From Anaerolineales bacterium (GTDB lineage: Bacteria; Chloroflexota; Anaerolineae; 4572-78; J111): a stretch of 64,000 bases of DNA. The notes below the pieces were generated by a model, which searched no databases, had not been told where the DNA came from, and saw only the letters and a program-made list of their open reading frames with translations. A program made the position numbers and the translations under genes. Each line of letters begins with the position of its first letter. Within the stretch, counting starts at the first letter, position 1. Below, piece by piece: positions 44,647 through 54,380 of the stretch. The stretch covers positions 434,001-498,000 of the forward strand of contig JACKAU010000003.1 of assembly GCA_020634855.1 (NCBI GenBank), in the 5' to 3' direction.

Positions 44647-46980
44647 ATGCTAACTTCCCGCAGTATCCCCATAAATGAAGAACTCCAGCCGGCGATGATC
44701 CAAAACTACGGTTTTATGGTTGTTTGCAGCTTGCCCGATTTGGGCATAGTTCACGTTAGTGAAAATATCAAGGATCAGACCGGCAAAGAAACTGCTGTTT
44801 TGTTAAACAAACCGCTGTCCATCCTTCTAGACCCGCTAACTCTAACTCACCTCAAAGAAACCCTAAATTTGACCCGGTTTGGGTTCGTTCAATCTGATGC
44901 CGGCAGCGAACAACCGCCTCAAATGCCGCCAGATGGCGAGCCAGACGATACCGGCGTCTCAAATGAGGAGAGGCTGAGTTTGGTTGATGCCGCCCAACTT
45001 TGGTTTGAGCCGACCATCAACGGGCGAAATTTTTACTTATCTGCCCAAATTATCGCCCAGGAATTAATTTTGGAGTTTGAGCCGATTAGACAAGGCCTCA
45101 CAACTGCCCAATTTAGTCATCTCTTAGATCGTCTTAGTGCTAACATCCGGCAAGCGAAAACGTTAGAAGCGTTGCTTCAGTCTACGGCCCGACAACTCAG
45201 GCAAATCACCGATTTTGATCGGATTATGGTTTATCGCTTTGACGCCATGTGGAACGCCGAAGTGGTCGCCGAAGCCAAACGAGACGACCTGTCCTCGTAT
45301 CTTGGCCTACGCTACCCGGCGACAGGATTTCCGCCTAAAACCAGAACCTTCTACCATAAGTATTGGACCAGAATGACGGTTGATGTGGAGACCGAGCCGG
45401 TGAGGCTGATCCCTACGGTTAACCCCATAACCTTGCGGCTGCCCGATCTTTCCGGTTCAAATTTGAAAGCGGCCTCCGAAGTTCAGATCAAACATCTTCG
45501 AACCATCGGCGTTAAAGCATCGTTGGTTATCGCTATCACGCACAACACCAAACTATGGGGGCTGTTAGTTTGTCACCATCACCGCCCTAAGTTTATTGAT
45601 TATAGCCTGCGCAAGCTATACCAGACCATTGCCCAGATTCTATCGGACCATATTTTGTTAAAATCAACCACGGAACGACTTGATTATATTTATCAAATTG
45701 ATACGATTGAAGACAGATTATTTCAACAGATGACCCAAAATTGGGATGTGGTAGCTGGCTTAATCCAATTTGAAACGACCTTACTCGATTTAACTGAATG
45801 TACCGGCGCTGCGATTTATTTTGACCGGGAGTTGATTTTACAAGGCGAAACGCCCACTCAGGCCGAGACGTTGGAATTGATCACCTGGTTAAATCAGGCA
45901 GTTGCTCAAAATATTTACGCCACTAACAACTTAGGCTCCGTATACGCGCCGGCCAAACTGTTTTTAAACAAGGCCGCCGGCATCTTAGCTATTTCTATCT
46001 CTAAATCACTGGGCGAGTATGTTATCTGGTTTAGGCCCGAAATCATCCAAACCGTTACCTGGAATTACCCCCCGCCGGCCTCAGCCGAGTCGCCGAAGAA
46101 TGACACCCAGCTCAATTGGCAGCGATCCTTTGATAAATGGCAAAAAATGATAAAAAATCTATCTCGTCCCTGGCAGGAAAGCGAACTGATGGCTGCCGGT
46201 CGACTCCGGGAGAACATTATTAATATTGTCATTCATAATGCTAACGAGATGAGAGCTTTAAACCAAAAACTGGGGAAAGCCAATGCGGAGTTAGAAGCCT
46301 TTAGCTATTCTGTCTCGCATGATTTGCGTGCACCGCTACGCAATATCGAACATTTTACCGAAATCTTGCTGGAAGAATACAGCGAGCGCATTAATAATGA
46401 CGGTCTTGAAATTCTGGAAAGCATTCTGCAAAGCGCGCAATACATGAACCAACTGATCAATGATTTACTGGCCTATTCCCGTATTGGTCAAGCCGACAAA
46501 AATTACAACCATTTTGATTTGCTACCGATTATTAATCAGGCCAAGGACACCCTGATCAAAACTGAACCCGAACGAAAAATTACGTTTGATATCCGCCCGC
46601 TGCCCCAAGTTTACGGGGATCGTCCCCTTATCCGCCAGTTGGTATTCAATCTGTTGTCAAATGCCATCAAATACACCCGCCCGATCAAGGACAGCCACAT
46701 TGAAATAGGTGGGCAGCAAACTGAAACAGAGGTTACTTTCTATATTAAAGACAATGGGGTGGGGTTTAAAGATAAGTATGTGGACAAAATCTTTGATGTT
46801 TTTAGCCGGTTGCACACCCAAGAATTATTTGAAGGAACCGGTATTGGCCTGGCCATTGCTCAGCGCATTGTCCAATCACATCAGGGCAGAATATGGGCTG
46901 AAAGCCAGATCAATCTTGGTACAACTTTTTTTGTTTCGTTGCCCCTGAACCAAACCAAAAAAGATAACCAGGAGGTTTGA
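44647..46980 (+). CDS. Phytochrome-like histidine kinase lacking the bilin Cys
   Basis: 777 residues with PAS_2 (about 15-140), GAF (about 160-315), PHY (about 330-510), HisKA with YSVSHDLRAPLRNI (His558) and HATPase (IKDNGVGF, GTGIGLAIAQ). It aligns throughout with the bacteriophytochrome at 58046-60286, but the N-terminal Cys is absent (the equivalent stretch is ELQPAMIQNYGFMVV) and the GAF signature PASDIP reads PATGFP, losing the Asp. LLVCHHHRP is kept. It therefore probably does not bind biliverdin covalently and may sense something else or nothing. First of a three-gene module. Confidence 0.88.
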   Translation: MLTSRSIPINEELQPAMIQNYGFMVVCSLPDLGIVHVSENIKDQTGKETAVLLNKPLSILLDPLTLTHLKETLNLTRFGFVQSDAGSEQPPQMPPDGEPDDTGVSNEERLSLVDAAQLWFEPTINGRNFYLSAQIIAQELILEFEPIRQGLTTAQFSHLLDRLSANIRQAKTLEALLQSTARQLRQITDFDRIMVYRFDAMWNAEVVAEAKRDDLSSYLGLRYPATGFPPKTRTFYHKYWTRMTVDVETEPVRLIPTVNPITLRLPDLSGSNLKAASEVQIKHLRTIGVKASLVIAITHNTKLWGLLVCHHHRPKFIDYSLRKLYQTIAQILSDHILLKSTTERLDYIYQIDTIEDRLFQQMTQNWDVVAGLIQFETTLLDLTECTGAAIYFDRELILQGETPTQAETLELITWLNQAVAQNIYATNNLGSVYAPAKLFLNKAAGILAISISKSLGEYVIWFRPEIIQTVTWNYPPPASAESPKNDTQLNWQRSFDKWQKMIKNLSRPWQESELMAAGRLRENIINIVIHNANEMRALNQKLGKANAELEAFSYSVSHDLRAPLRNIEHFTEILLEEYSERINNDGLEILESILQSAQYMNQLINDLLAYSRIGQADKNYNHFDLLPIINQAKDTLIKTEPERKITFDIRPLPQVYGDRPLIRQLVFNLLSNAIKYTRPIKDSHIEIGGQQTETEVTFYIKDNGVGFKDKYVDKIFDVFSRLHTQELFEGTGIGLAIAQRIVQSHQGRIWAESQINLGTTFFVSLPLNQTKKDNQEV

Positions 46981-46981
46981 G

Positions 46982-47398
46982 GTGATTGACCTACTCTATA
47001 TTGATGATAATCCCAATGACGCTCAACTACTTTTTAGAACCCTGGAAAAACAACAGATTACGTCTAAATATTTTCTGTTAAAAGACGGGGAAGAAGCATT
47101 AGAATTTTTTTTTGGCCAGCTTAACGACAATAATCCATTACCTATGCCTAAGATTGTTCTGCTTGATATTAAACTCCCCAAGGTCACCGGTTTCGAGGTT
47201 TTGCAGAAGCTCAAATCCGACCATACCACCAAAAAAATTCCGGTCATTATCTTTACCTCTTCTAATGAACGACAAGACCTGGAACTTGCCTACCAATTAG
47301 GCGCGAACAGTTACTTAGTCAAACCGGACAAATATCAAAAACTAAAAGAGCTGGTTCAATATTTGGGTAAATATTGGTTGGATTTGAATGAAATTTGA
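46982..47398 (+). CDS. Rcp1-like response regulator
   Basis: 138 residues from a GTG at 46982, one base after the kinase stop, with AGGAGG overlapping the kinase end. Single receiver: D8/D9 acidic pair, phosphoacceptor D62 in VLLDIKLPKVTGFEVL, Ser in FTSSNE, Lys in YLVKPDKY. The longer loop before D62 and the C-terminal YLGKYWLDLN are typical of Rcp1, the partner of cyanobacterial phytochrome Cph1. It should take phosphate from the upstream kinase. Confidence 0.9.
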   Translation: MIDLLYIDDNPNDAQLLFRTLEKQQITSKYFLLKDGEEALEFFFGQLNDNNPLPMPKIVLLDIKLPKVTGFEVLQKLKSDHTTKKIPVIIFTSSNERQDLELAYQLGANSYLVKPDKYQKLKELVQYLGKYWLDLNEI

Positions 47399-47419
47399 CC
47401 AAGAACTTGAGGTGATATT

Positions 47420-47965
47420 ATGACTGACCCATTGAATGAAGGCGCTCCTATAAAAATTTTATTGTTAGAAGATTTGGCCCATGATGTTGCTATCATGGAA
47501 CGCCAAATCAGCCAAGCCGGTCTCAATTACACGCTCGAAATTGTCAAAGATGAAGTTGCCTTTACTCACGCGCTTTTTAACTTTAGGCCGCATCTTATCA
47601 TTGCTGATTATCACATTCCCGGTTTTGACGGAACAGAGGCGCTGGTGTTTGTTCAGGAGAATACGCCTTCCACTCCGTTTATCTTTGTAACCGGAACCCT
47701 GAATGACGAAGAATTGGCGGCTCAGACCATTCTTGGCGGCGCCTCCGAATTTGTGTTAAAGCACAACATCCGGCGGTTGCCTAATGTTATTAAATCCGTG
47801 TTGGCTAAAACATCCAGCGAACAAGTCAAACAGGCCGAAACTGAACAAAAGCTGCTGCAATACAAAACCGCCATCGAGCAGTATCAAAAAGAAATCCGCC
47901 AATATAAACTTGAACTGGAGAAATTTCAAGAATCAGCCGACGACTGGGTTGAAAAGAAACCATAA
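47420..47965 (+). CDS. Receiver with C-terminal coiled coil
   Basis: 181 residues. Receiver with E17/D18, phosphoacceptor D63 (IIADYHIPGFDG), Thr in FVTGTLNDEE and Lys in FVLKHNIRR, followed by about 45 residues of charged heptads (EQYQKEIRQYKLELEKFQ). There is no DNA-binding or enzymatic output, so signalling is by protein contact or oligomerisation. The same gene type closes the second phytochrome module (56951-57514). RBS GAGGTG precedes the ATG. Confidence 0.88.
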   Translation: MTDPLNEGAPIKILLLEDLAHDVAIMERQISQAGLNYTLEIVKDEVAFTHALFNFRPHLIIADYHIPGFDGTEALVFVQENTPSTPFIFVTGTLNDEELAAQTILGGASEFVLKHNIRRLPNVIKSVLAKTSSEQVKQAETEQKLLQYKTAIEQYQKEIRQYKLELEKFQESADDWVEKKP

Positions 47966-47988
47966 TAGAGAATTAGGGCTGAGATGGG

Positions 47989-49725
47989 TTAAGCCTTCAT
48001 CACCATCGCTTCAATTTCACGCCAAGAGCGGGTGTTGAGAATCGTCTCGGCTGTGGCCCAGCCTCGATTGGCGGTAGCCACGCCAAATCGTAAATTTTCA
48101 AACCCGTCCGTATGATGGGCGTCGCAGTTGATCATCAGCTTGACGCCTAATTCGACCGCCCGCCGCACGTGCGCGTCGCTTAGGTCCAACCGCTCCGGTG
48201 AGGCGTTGATCTCCAAAGCTGTACCGGTGGCAGCAGCGGCCTGCATAATCGCTTCCATATCAAAATCGCCAGCCTCGCGCTGGGTCAAAAGCCGCCCACT
48301 CGGGTGGCCGATCAGGTGAACGTACGGGTTGTTAATAGCGGCCAAGGTGCGCCGGGTCAGCGTCTCGCGATCCTGTCGCAGCCCGGTATGGACGGACGCC
48401 ACCACAAAGTCTAATTCCGCCAGCACCTCATCGGCAAAGTCCAGGGTGCCATCCGCTTTGATCTCCATCTCCGTTCCTTGCAGCAGCCGAATCCCCGGCA
48501 GCCGCGCCTGCACCTCGTCGATCTCCCGGCGCTGCTGGCGGAGTCGCTCCGGGGTCAACCCGTTAGCTATCCCCAAACTTTGCGAATGATCGCTGATCAC
48601 CAGATACTCGTAACCCCGGGCCAGCGCCGCCCGAGCCATCGCTTCGATGCTGTCAGCGCCGTCGCTCCAAGTGGAGTGACAGTGAACTTCCCCTTTAATA
48701 TCACCCACCTTCAACAGCGCTGGCAGGGTATGATTTTGCGCTGCTTTGATTTCGCCGCGATCTTCACGCAGCAGCGGTGGGATATAGTCCATCCCCAAGA
48801 ATTCGTACAACTCGACCTCATTATCAAACATCAGCTTCTCGCCGTCACTTTCACGGGTGAGCGCATACTCGTTGAGGCTGTATCCCTGCTTTTGGGCCAG
48901 TTCCCGTACCTTCACATTGTGAGCCTGGCTGCCGGTAAAATATTGCAGCGCCGTCCCCCAGCGCGACGGCTCTAAGCAGCGCAGATCGGCTTGCAGCCCA
49001 TTTTTAAAGCGAACCGACGTTTTGGTTTCACCCGCCGCAATCACCTCTTGCACGTCGGCCAAATCCTTAAAAGCGGCCATAATCGGTCGAGGGTTTTCGG
49101 TGGCCACCAAAAAATCCAAATCGCCAATCGTTTCCCGCATCCGGCGCAGGCTGCCGGCCACTTCCACTTTAAGGGCATCCGGCAAATTATCAAGGACGGC
49201 CATCACTTGCCTCGCCAGCGGCCAAGCAATACCTAAATGCACCCGGCCGGTCTCCCGCCGTTCCAGAGCTTCGATGCTGGCCAGAATCCGCGCCTCGCTT
49301 TTGGCCCCCATTCGAGGCAGCGTTTGCAGCCGACCAGCCTGAGCCGCGGCTTTAACTTCGGCCACGGTCGTCAACCCCAATTCTTGCCACATCGATTTAG
49401 CCAGCTTCGGGCCAACATCGGGAATGTTCAGCACCTCAACCAAGCTGACCGGCACCTCGGCAGTCAACTTCTCCCAAAACTCCAGCCGGCCGGTGCTAAA
49501 CAACTCCGCCGATTTATCGGCAATAGCCTGACCAATTCCCTCAATCTTTCTTAAATCCTGACCCGACTCCCACAGGTCAAACAGGTCTTGCCCCAACCCG
49601 GCGATATTGTCGGCCGCTTTACGATAAGCCAGTATCTTGAATCGATTCTCGCCCTTGATCTCCAGTAAATCGCCGATATCGGCAAACAACTTAGCCACCT
49701 CTTGGTTAGTATAACGCGGCATCAT
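47989..49725 (-). CDS. polX: DNA polymerase X family protein with PHP domain
   Basis: 578 residues, full bacterial PolX length. Helix-hairpin-helix and 8-kDa region (RFKILAYRKAADNI, about 30-43; LRKIEGIGQAIADK, about 58-71), palm domain with GDLDFLVAT (metal Asp pair) and a third Asp in NGLQADLRCL, then a PHP exonuclease/phosphoesterase domain (HCHSTWSDG, ISDHSQS, EINASPERLDLSD, NCDAHH). All metal-binding His/Asp motifs are present. Likely a base-excision repair gap-filling polymerase with 3'-5' exonuclease. It stands alone on the minus strand, convergent with the receiver gene. Confidence 0.95.
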   Translation of the reverse strand: MMPRYTNQEVAKLFADIGDLLEIKGENRFKILAYRKAADNIAGLGQDLFDLWESGQDLRKIEGIGQAIADKSAELFSTGRLEFWEKLTAEVPVSLVEVLNIPDVGPKLAKSMWQELGLTTVAEVKAAAQAGRLQTLPRMGAKSEARILASIEALERRETGRVHLGIAWPLARQVMAVLDNLPDALKVEVAGSLRRMRETIGDLDFLVATENPRPIMAAFKDLADVQEVIAAGETKTSVRFKNGLQADLRCLEPSRWGTALQYFTGSQAHNVKVRELAQKQGYSLNEYALTRESDGEKLMFDNEVELYEFLGMDYIPPLLREDRGEIKAAQNHTLPALLKVGDIKGEVHCHSTWSDGADSIEAMARAALARGYEYLVISDHSQSLGIANGLTPERLRQQRREIDEVQARLPGIRLLQGTEMEIKADGTLDFADEVLAELDFVVASVHTGLRQDRETLTRRTLAAINNPYVHLIGHPSGRLLTQREAGDFDMEAIMQAAAATGTALEINASPERLDLSDAHVRRAVELGVKLMINCDAHHTDGFENLRFGVATANRGWATAETILNTRSWREIEAMVMKA

Positions 49726-49859
49726 TTCCTCCTAAACTATTTTATCAGACGGATGGAACCACAGGCAAACTGATTTAGCCTTATCCTAGCCATCTAACCA
49801 GGTCAAATACTGGCCAACTGACTGGTGTCAATTGTGAATTTTTTTGCTATTATAGAACA

Positions 49860-50326
49860 CATAGATGACGTGGCCAACAAAGACGTTAGGCGCGTGAAGA
49901 GTTCAAGTCGGCTCTTTGTGGTGGGCCTGGGTTAGCCCTGGTGACTGTTGTGACGGCTTTTAGATGAGTTTGATCTCTTTGAAAGCAAGGTTTCGTCGGT
50001 TGCGGGAAGGTGTTAATGGCAGGGTCGCTTCCAAAAGAGTGGGCCGTTGTGTCCGATGTTTAGGCTGATGTAGTGGGGCTATGAGATGTCCCATCTGAGG
50101 TTCAGGTTAGGCTGTGAAGGGTCTATTACCTTGTCAAAGGTCCTGGAGAGAGCTTCAGCTTTTACAGGACGGGGCAACGCCTTAATGGTGAACTCTTAAG
50201 CTATGCCGGTGTACTTTGAAAGGTGACCGAGCCGTGAAGGTAAGGGAGCCCCAAGTAAAAGTGCAACGCCGATTGACCCATCATCTACTCTCAGAGGTCC
50301 TCTTTTCAGGGGGCCTCTGTTTTTTT
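49860..50326 (+). ncRNA. Candidate long structured non-coding RNA
   Basis: No coding frame of note occurs between polX (starts 49725) and the methyltransferase stop (50281). The + strand has a promoter-like GTGTCA (49825-49830), 17 bp and TATTAT (49848-49853), then about 460 bases with hairpins such as GTCCTG/CAGGAC (50140-50170, enclosing AGCT-TC-AGCT) and CCGGTGTACTTTGAAAGGTGACCG-like pairing at 50207-50229, and a classic terminator at 50292-50326. RNase P, tmRNA and SRP RNA hallmarks were looked for and not found. An ORF-less intron remnant is an alternative. Confidence 0.45.
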
Positions 50327-51111
50327 GGTGCAACGACCAAATACATCCAGCGTTGGCGAACGGCCTGATCCGGTTCGGCCAACTGCTGAGCCTCCTCTAA
50401 TAGCGCCAACCGGGTAGGATAATCCAGCGGCGGCTCCATCCAGGCCGTGGCCACGGGTAATTGAAAAAAAAGATAACTTTCCTCAGCCGGCCGGATGCGC
50501 TCAAACTCATGCGTCGATAGCAACTCAAATTGATAATTATCAAGAAAAACCCGCATCGTCCGCAGGTCTTGCTGCCCTACGCCGTACCGTTCGGCGGCCA
50601 ACTGCTTAAACAAGATGCTGACCTTGGCGCTGCGCGGAATATCCTTAAAGATAAAATACGGCTCCGGCACGTTAAATACGAGCCGTCCGTTATCCGCCAA
50701 AACTGCGTGCAAGGCGGGCAAAACTTGAGCCTTATGTCGAAACTGCCAGAAGACCGAGTTACATACCACCCGATCCACCGGCTCTAAAATCAATCGCTCC
50801 AACTCCGCCGCATCCGCTTGCATAAATACCACCTGCTCCGACCAGACCTGTTGGCGGGCGATTTGCAGCATCGGGTCGGAGATGTCCACCGCCAACACCT
50901 GCCCACGCCCATCGAGCGCCTGCAAGACCGCCTGGGTAGTCACGCCGGTACCGCAGCCCAGATCGAGCACCCGCATCCCCGGCTGGATATCGGCCAGTTC
51001 CAACATTTTGCGGCTGAGTTCCTGGTACATTGTGGTTTGCTCGGTGAAAATTTTATAGCGCCGGGCCGTTTCATTTCTCAACCAAACATTGTCGTTTAAA
51101 CGGTCATCCAT
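50281..51111 (-). CDS. Class I SAM-dependent methyltransferase
   Basis: 276 residues. Motif I VLDLGCGTG at 48-56, followed by VLAVDISDPMLQIA (acidic loop binding the SAM ribose) and VVCNSVFWQFRHK (motif IV region). The size and motifs fit the UbiE/Methyltransf_11/25 group of small-molecule methyltransferases. The substrate cannot be predicted. The last 15 codons (KKQRPPEKRTSESR) coincide with a + strand terminator and are likely non-essential. It is divergent from the GT-C gene, 107 bases away. Confidence 0.88.
   Translation of the reverse strand: MDDRLNDNVWLRNETARRYKIFTEQTTMYQELSRKMLELADIQPGMRVLDLGCGTGVTTQAVLQALDGRGQVLAVDISDPMLQIARQQVWSEQVVFMQADAAELERLILEPVDRVVCNSVFWQFRHKAQVLPALHAVLADNGRLVFNVPEPYFIFKDIPRSAKVSILFKQLAAERYGVGQQDLRTMRVFLDNYQFELLSTHEFERIRPAEESYLFFQLPVATAWMEPPLDYPTRLALLEEAQQLAEPDQAVRQRWMYLVVAPKKQRPPEKRTSESR
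50292..50326 (+). terminator. Intrinsic terminator
   Basis: CAGAGGTCC pairs with GG(G)GGCCTCTG around a short loop and is followed directly by seven T (50320-50326). It is oriented to stop + strand transcription, yet it lies inside the 3' end of the minus-strand methyltransferase gene; the + strand has no protein gene before it, supporting a non-coding transcript. Confidence 0.8.
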
Positions 51112-51218
51112 AGCCGGGAATTATACTGCGAGCGGCGTTGAGTACCAAAATTATAGCCAGATCAGCTAAGATGTGTTAGACTCCCCCAAACTTTTAGCCG
51201 GAAACGCTGTTTAGACCG

Positions 51219-54200
51219 TTGTTCGCAAAAAACCAACCTCTTACTCATTTCAAACATTGGCCGTTGGTCGTTGTACTGACCGTTTTTGCCGGCCTGGCCT
51301 TGACCTACAACTTGATTTTACCGCTGGGCGAGGTCAGTGATGCCAGCGCTCACTTTGCTTTGATTCGCTTCATTGCCGAAGAAGGTCGCCCGCCGCTGAC
51401 CCTGGCCGAACGGTCGGCGGTGGGGATTAAAGGGGACGCCTCGCCCATTTATCACGGATTGGTGGCGCTCCTAACCCAACACGTCGATATCTCCACCTTC
51501 CCGGAATTACCACGCTTGAGTCAAAAAGCCGAGCGAGCCATCCCCGGCGACCAGCGCATGATCCTGACTTACTTTCACACCGAGGATGAGGCCTGGCCTT
51601 TTCACGGGATCGTGCTGGCCTGGCATCTGGCCGGGTTGGTCTCCATCCCGATGGGCATGGCCACCGTCATCGCCGTCTATCTAACCGTCCTGGCGATGTA
51701 TCCTGAACGGCCCAACTTAGCCCTGGCCGCGGCCGCATTTGTGGCCTTTCTGCCCCGCTTTATCATCAGCAGCGCCGTCATCAACGATGATAACCTGGTC
51801 TTTCCGCTGATCGCCTTTGCCTTATTCTATCTAATCAAAATCATTCACGGCGACCAACAGCGCCGCACCTTTATTATCCTGGGATTGCTATTGGGCCTGG
51901 CCGTGGTGGTTAAATATCACAGCCTGATTTTGCTGCCGGAAGTGGGACTGGTGCTGCTCATTATCGGCTGGCAGCGCGGCTGGGGTTGGGCGACCACGGT
52001 GCAGCGGGGGCTGTGGGTGCTGGCGGCGTTTGCCGTCACCGCCGGCTGGTGGCTGGCGTTTATTCTGATCAAGTTCAACGACATCGAAAATTCGGGCTTG
52101 ATCAGCGGGCTGGCCGCGCCGTTTGGCGATCCGGTGGTAACGGAAGGCTCGACCTACCTGTTTAGCTCCGAATTCAACACGCTATCCATTTGGGAATTCG
52201 ATTATTGGTTGAATTGGACGTTTCGCTCGTTCTGGCTCCATTACAACGGCCTCGACACGGGGATGCAGGCGCTAGGCCGGACAACCACCTATTGGGCCGT
52301 GTATGCGGTGTTTGGGCTGCTGTTGGCTGTGGCGGTGGTGGGACTGGTGATCAAAGGCGTCGCTTACGCCGTCGCCCTGTTCAAATCGCCCCGCACCGCG
52401 CCGGGCTGGCGGCTTGACCTGACTCTGCTGGCTCTGCACTTTTCGATTTATCTGGGGCTGGTCATTCTGCGCTACATGCTCTTTCCGGCCTGGTCCACCT
52501 CACAGGGCCGGCATCTGTACCCGGCGCTGACCTCAATCGCCCTCTTTTTTGTCCTGGGATTAGATGAGGTACGACAGCGCCTCAATACAACGCTGGCTTA
52601 CCACTTTGGGATAACCGTTTTAAGCAGCGATAAATGGGTTGTTGCCGCCGGGGGAGGGCCACTGCTGGTCATCAGCCTGGTTGTTTTACCGTTGTTCTTC
52701 CGGCCGGTGTACTATCCCCTGCTGCCCATCAAAACCGGCCACCCCAACGACGCCCCCATCACCCACCGCCTGACCGAACAGTTTGCCGATGAACTCCGTT
52801 TTGAGGGTTACGATCAACCCCAAACCGAACTGCGGCCGGGTCAACCGATCCCACTAACCCTCTACTGGCGAACCCGTCTCAAACAGCCGCAAGACTATCT
52901 TTTCCAAATCTGTCTACATGACGCCGCCGACGCCACCGTCACCTGCCACCAGGGCTATCCGGCCGGCGGTCGATATCCGGTTCGGGCCTGGGAGGAAGGT
53001 TATTTGCTTCGCGATCAAGTCTATCTGCCGGTTCCGACCTGCCTCGCACCGGGTGATTATGACCTCAGTTTAACCGCCGTTCCCCTACGCCTTGACACCC
53101 AATCTCCAACCATCGATCCCTCAATTACGCCCCAACCGCCGGTCTCACTGGGGCCAATTCACATTTCAGGCGAACCTTCGACACCTGATCCTATCGAGTT
53201 CTGGATAGCCCAAAGACGCTATACGAACACAACTATCGATGTTCCCCAACTGCGGCAGACGATTACTTTGATAGACTATGCGACCGATACAAATGAACCC
53301 CTGGCTCTGGTCCACAGCACGACTACAGAACGCTGGCTGCCCATTGAAACCGCGATTGCCTACCCATGCGCTGATGGCGCTACGGCGGCGACTTACAGCT
53401 TCATCGCCTATCCGGGCCTCACTCCCGGCTTGTATCATTTGGATAATGGTTCCCCGACAGCCGCCGCTAATCAGGTTAACCTGCTGACGCGCTCGCGTAA
53501 TTTCGAGCTGCCGGACAGCATCGACTACCCGCTTGATGTCGTGTTCGATCAGAAAATTGAACTGTTGGGCTACGACCTTGACCCCAAACCGCGTCTGCCC
53601 GGCCAAACGATCGATATAATCACCTACTGGCGTTCCTTGCAAACCATGAACCGAGGCTATATCGGCTCGTTTCATCTGCTCGATAACACCTTGACGATGT
53701 GGGGTCAAAAAGACAACCCGTTGGGCAGTGACTACCCAACGGTGCTGTGGTCGCCCGGTGAAGTGATTACCTCGGTTTATAAACTGCCGGTTAATTCATT
53801 TGTGGCGGCCGGCCAGTATTCGATTAAATTGAGCGTCTACGACTTAAATGAGGGTCGCTTTGATTTCTTGCCGGCGGTCGTTGAGGGCCAAGCGGAGCCG
53901 GTGACCGATCTCAATTTAGGCCAAGTTCGTATTTTAGACCCTGATAGCCACAGCCCGCCGGACCATCCTTTACAGGTCACGCTCGGCGACCAAATTCAAC
54001 TGCTCGGTTACCAACTCAAATCCACCCGCTTAAGGCGGGATGAACCACTCCAGTTCGGCCTTTTCTGGCAGGCGACGCAGCCCATCACCGCCAACTACAC
54101 CGTGTTTACCCAACTGGTTGGCCCTGACGGTCAGGTTTGGGCCCAGCAGGATAACCAACCCCAAGGCGGCAGCTACCCCACCAGCGCCTGGACTAGTTTC

Positions 54201-54377
54201 GATACCGTGGTTGATCGCTACGCCCTCAGCCTTAACGACGGCGCGCCGCCGGGCCAGTACCAACTGCTGGTCGGGCAATATGATCTCGGCACGGGTCAAC
54301 GGCTGCCGGCGGTCGATGCCGCCGGTCAACGTTTGCCGAATGATGCGATTGTGGTGGGGCTGCTTACCCTGGAGTAA
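51219..54377 (+). CDS. GT-C-type membrane glycosyltransferase with beta-sandwich C-terminus
   Basis: 1052 residues from a TTG at 51219 (no ATG fits). The first 510 residues hold about ten membrane helices; the first external loop has LGEVSDASAHFALIRFIAEE, with the Asp expected for polyprenyl-phosphate-sugar-dependent GT-C enzymes (ArnT/GT39-like). From about 520 on come external beta-sandwich modules with recurring patterns (LRPGQPIPLTLYWRT, LPGQTIDIITYWRS, RRDEPLQFGLFWQA), three or so copies. Likely a surface protein or glycan glycosyltransferase. The stop is four bases from the convergent PD40 lipoprotein gene. Confidence 0.75.
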   Translation: MFAKNQPLTHFKHWPLVVVLTVFAGLALTYNLILPLGEVSDASAHFALIRFIAEEGRPPLTLAERSAVGIKGDASPIYHGLVALLTQHVDISTFPELPRLSQKAERAIPGDQRMILTYFHTEDEAWPFHGIVLAWHLAGLVSIPMGMATVIAVYLTVLAMYPERPNLALAAAAFVAFLPRFIISSAVINDDNLVFPLIAFALFYLIKIIHGDQQRRTFIILGLLLGLAVVVKYHSLILLPEVGLVLLIIGWQRGWGWATTVQRGLWVLAAFAVTAGWWLAFILIKFNDIENSGLISGLAAPFGDPVVTEGSTYLFSSEFNTLSIWEFDYWLNWTFRSFWLHYNGLDTGMQALGRTTTYWAVYAVFGLLLAVAVVGLVIKGVAYAVALFKSPRTAPGWRLDLTLLALHFSIYLGLVILRYMLFPAWSTSQGRHLYPALTSIALFFVLGLDEVRQRLNTTLAYHFGITVLSSDKWVVAAGGGPLLVISLVVLPLFFRPVYYPLLPIKTGHPNDAPITHRLTEQFADELRFEGYDQPQTELRPGQPIPLTLYWRTRLKQPQDYLFQICLHDAADATVTCHQGYPAGGRYPVRAWEEGYLLRDQVYLPVPTCLAPGDYDLSLTAVPLRLDTQSPTIDPSITPQPPVSLGPIHISGEPSTPDPIEFWIAQRRYTNTTIDVPQLRQTITLIDYATDTNEPLALVHSTTTERWLPIETAIAYPCADGATAATYSFIAYPGLTPGLYHLDNGSPTAAANQVNLLTRSRNFELPDSIDYPLDVVFDQKIELLGYDLDPKPRLPGQTIDIITYWRSLQTMNRGYIGSFHLLDNTLTMWGQKDNPLGSDYPTVLWSPGEVITSVYKLPVNSFVAAGQYSIKLSVYDLNEGRFDFLPAVVEGQAEPVTDLNLGQVRILDPDSHSPPDHPLQVTLGDQIQLLGYQLKSTRLRRDEPLQFGLFWQATQPITANYTVFTQLVGPDGQVWAQQDNQPQGGSYPTSAWTSFDTVVDRYALSLNDGAPPGQYQLLVGQYDLGTGQRLPAVDAAGQRLPNDAIVVGLLTLE

Positions 54378-54380
54378 CGA

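Noticed and set aside
44647..46980. Second functional bacteriophytochrome
   Set aside because: The N-terminal Cys and the PASDIP Asp are missing, so it is reported as phytochrome-like only.
49860..50326. RNase P RNA, tmRNA or SRP RNA
   Set aside because: The conserved GAGGAAAGTCC block of RNase P, the tmRNA ends and the SRP tetraloop region were not found. A group I/II intron remnant could not be ruled out, but no reverse transcriptase or clear catalytic domain was seen.
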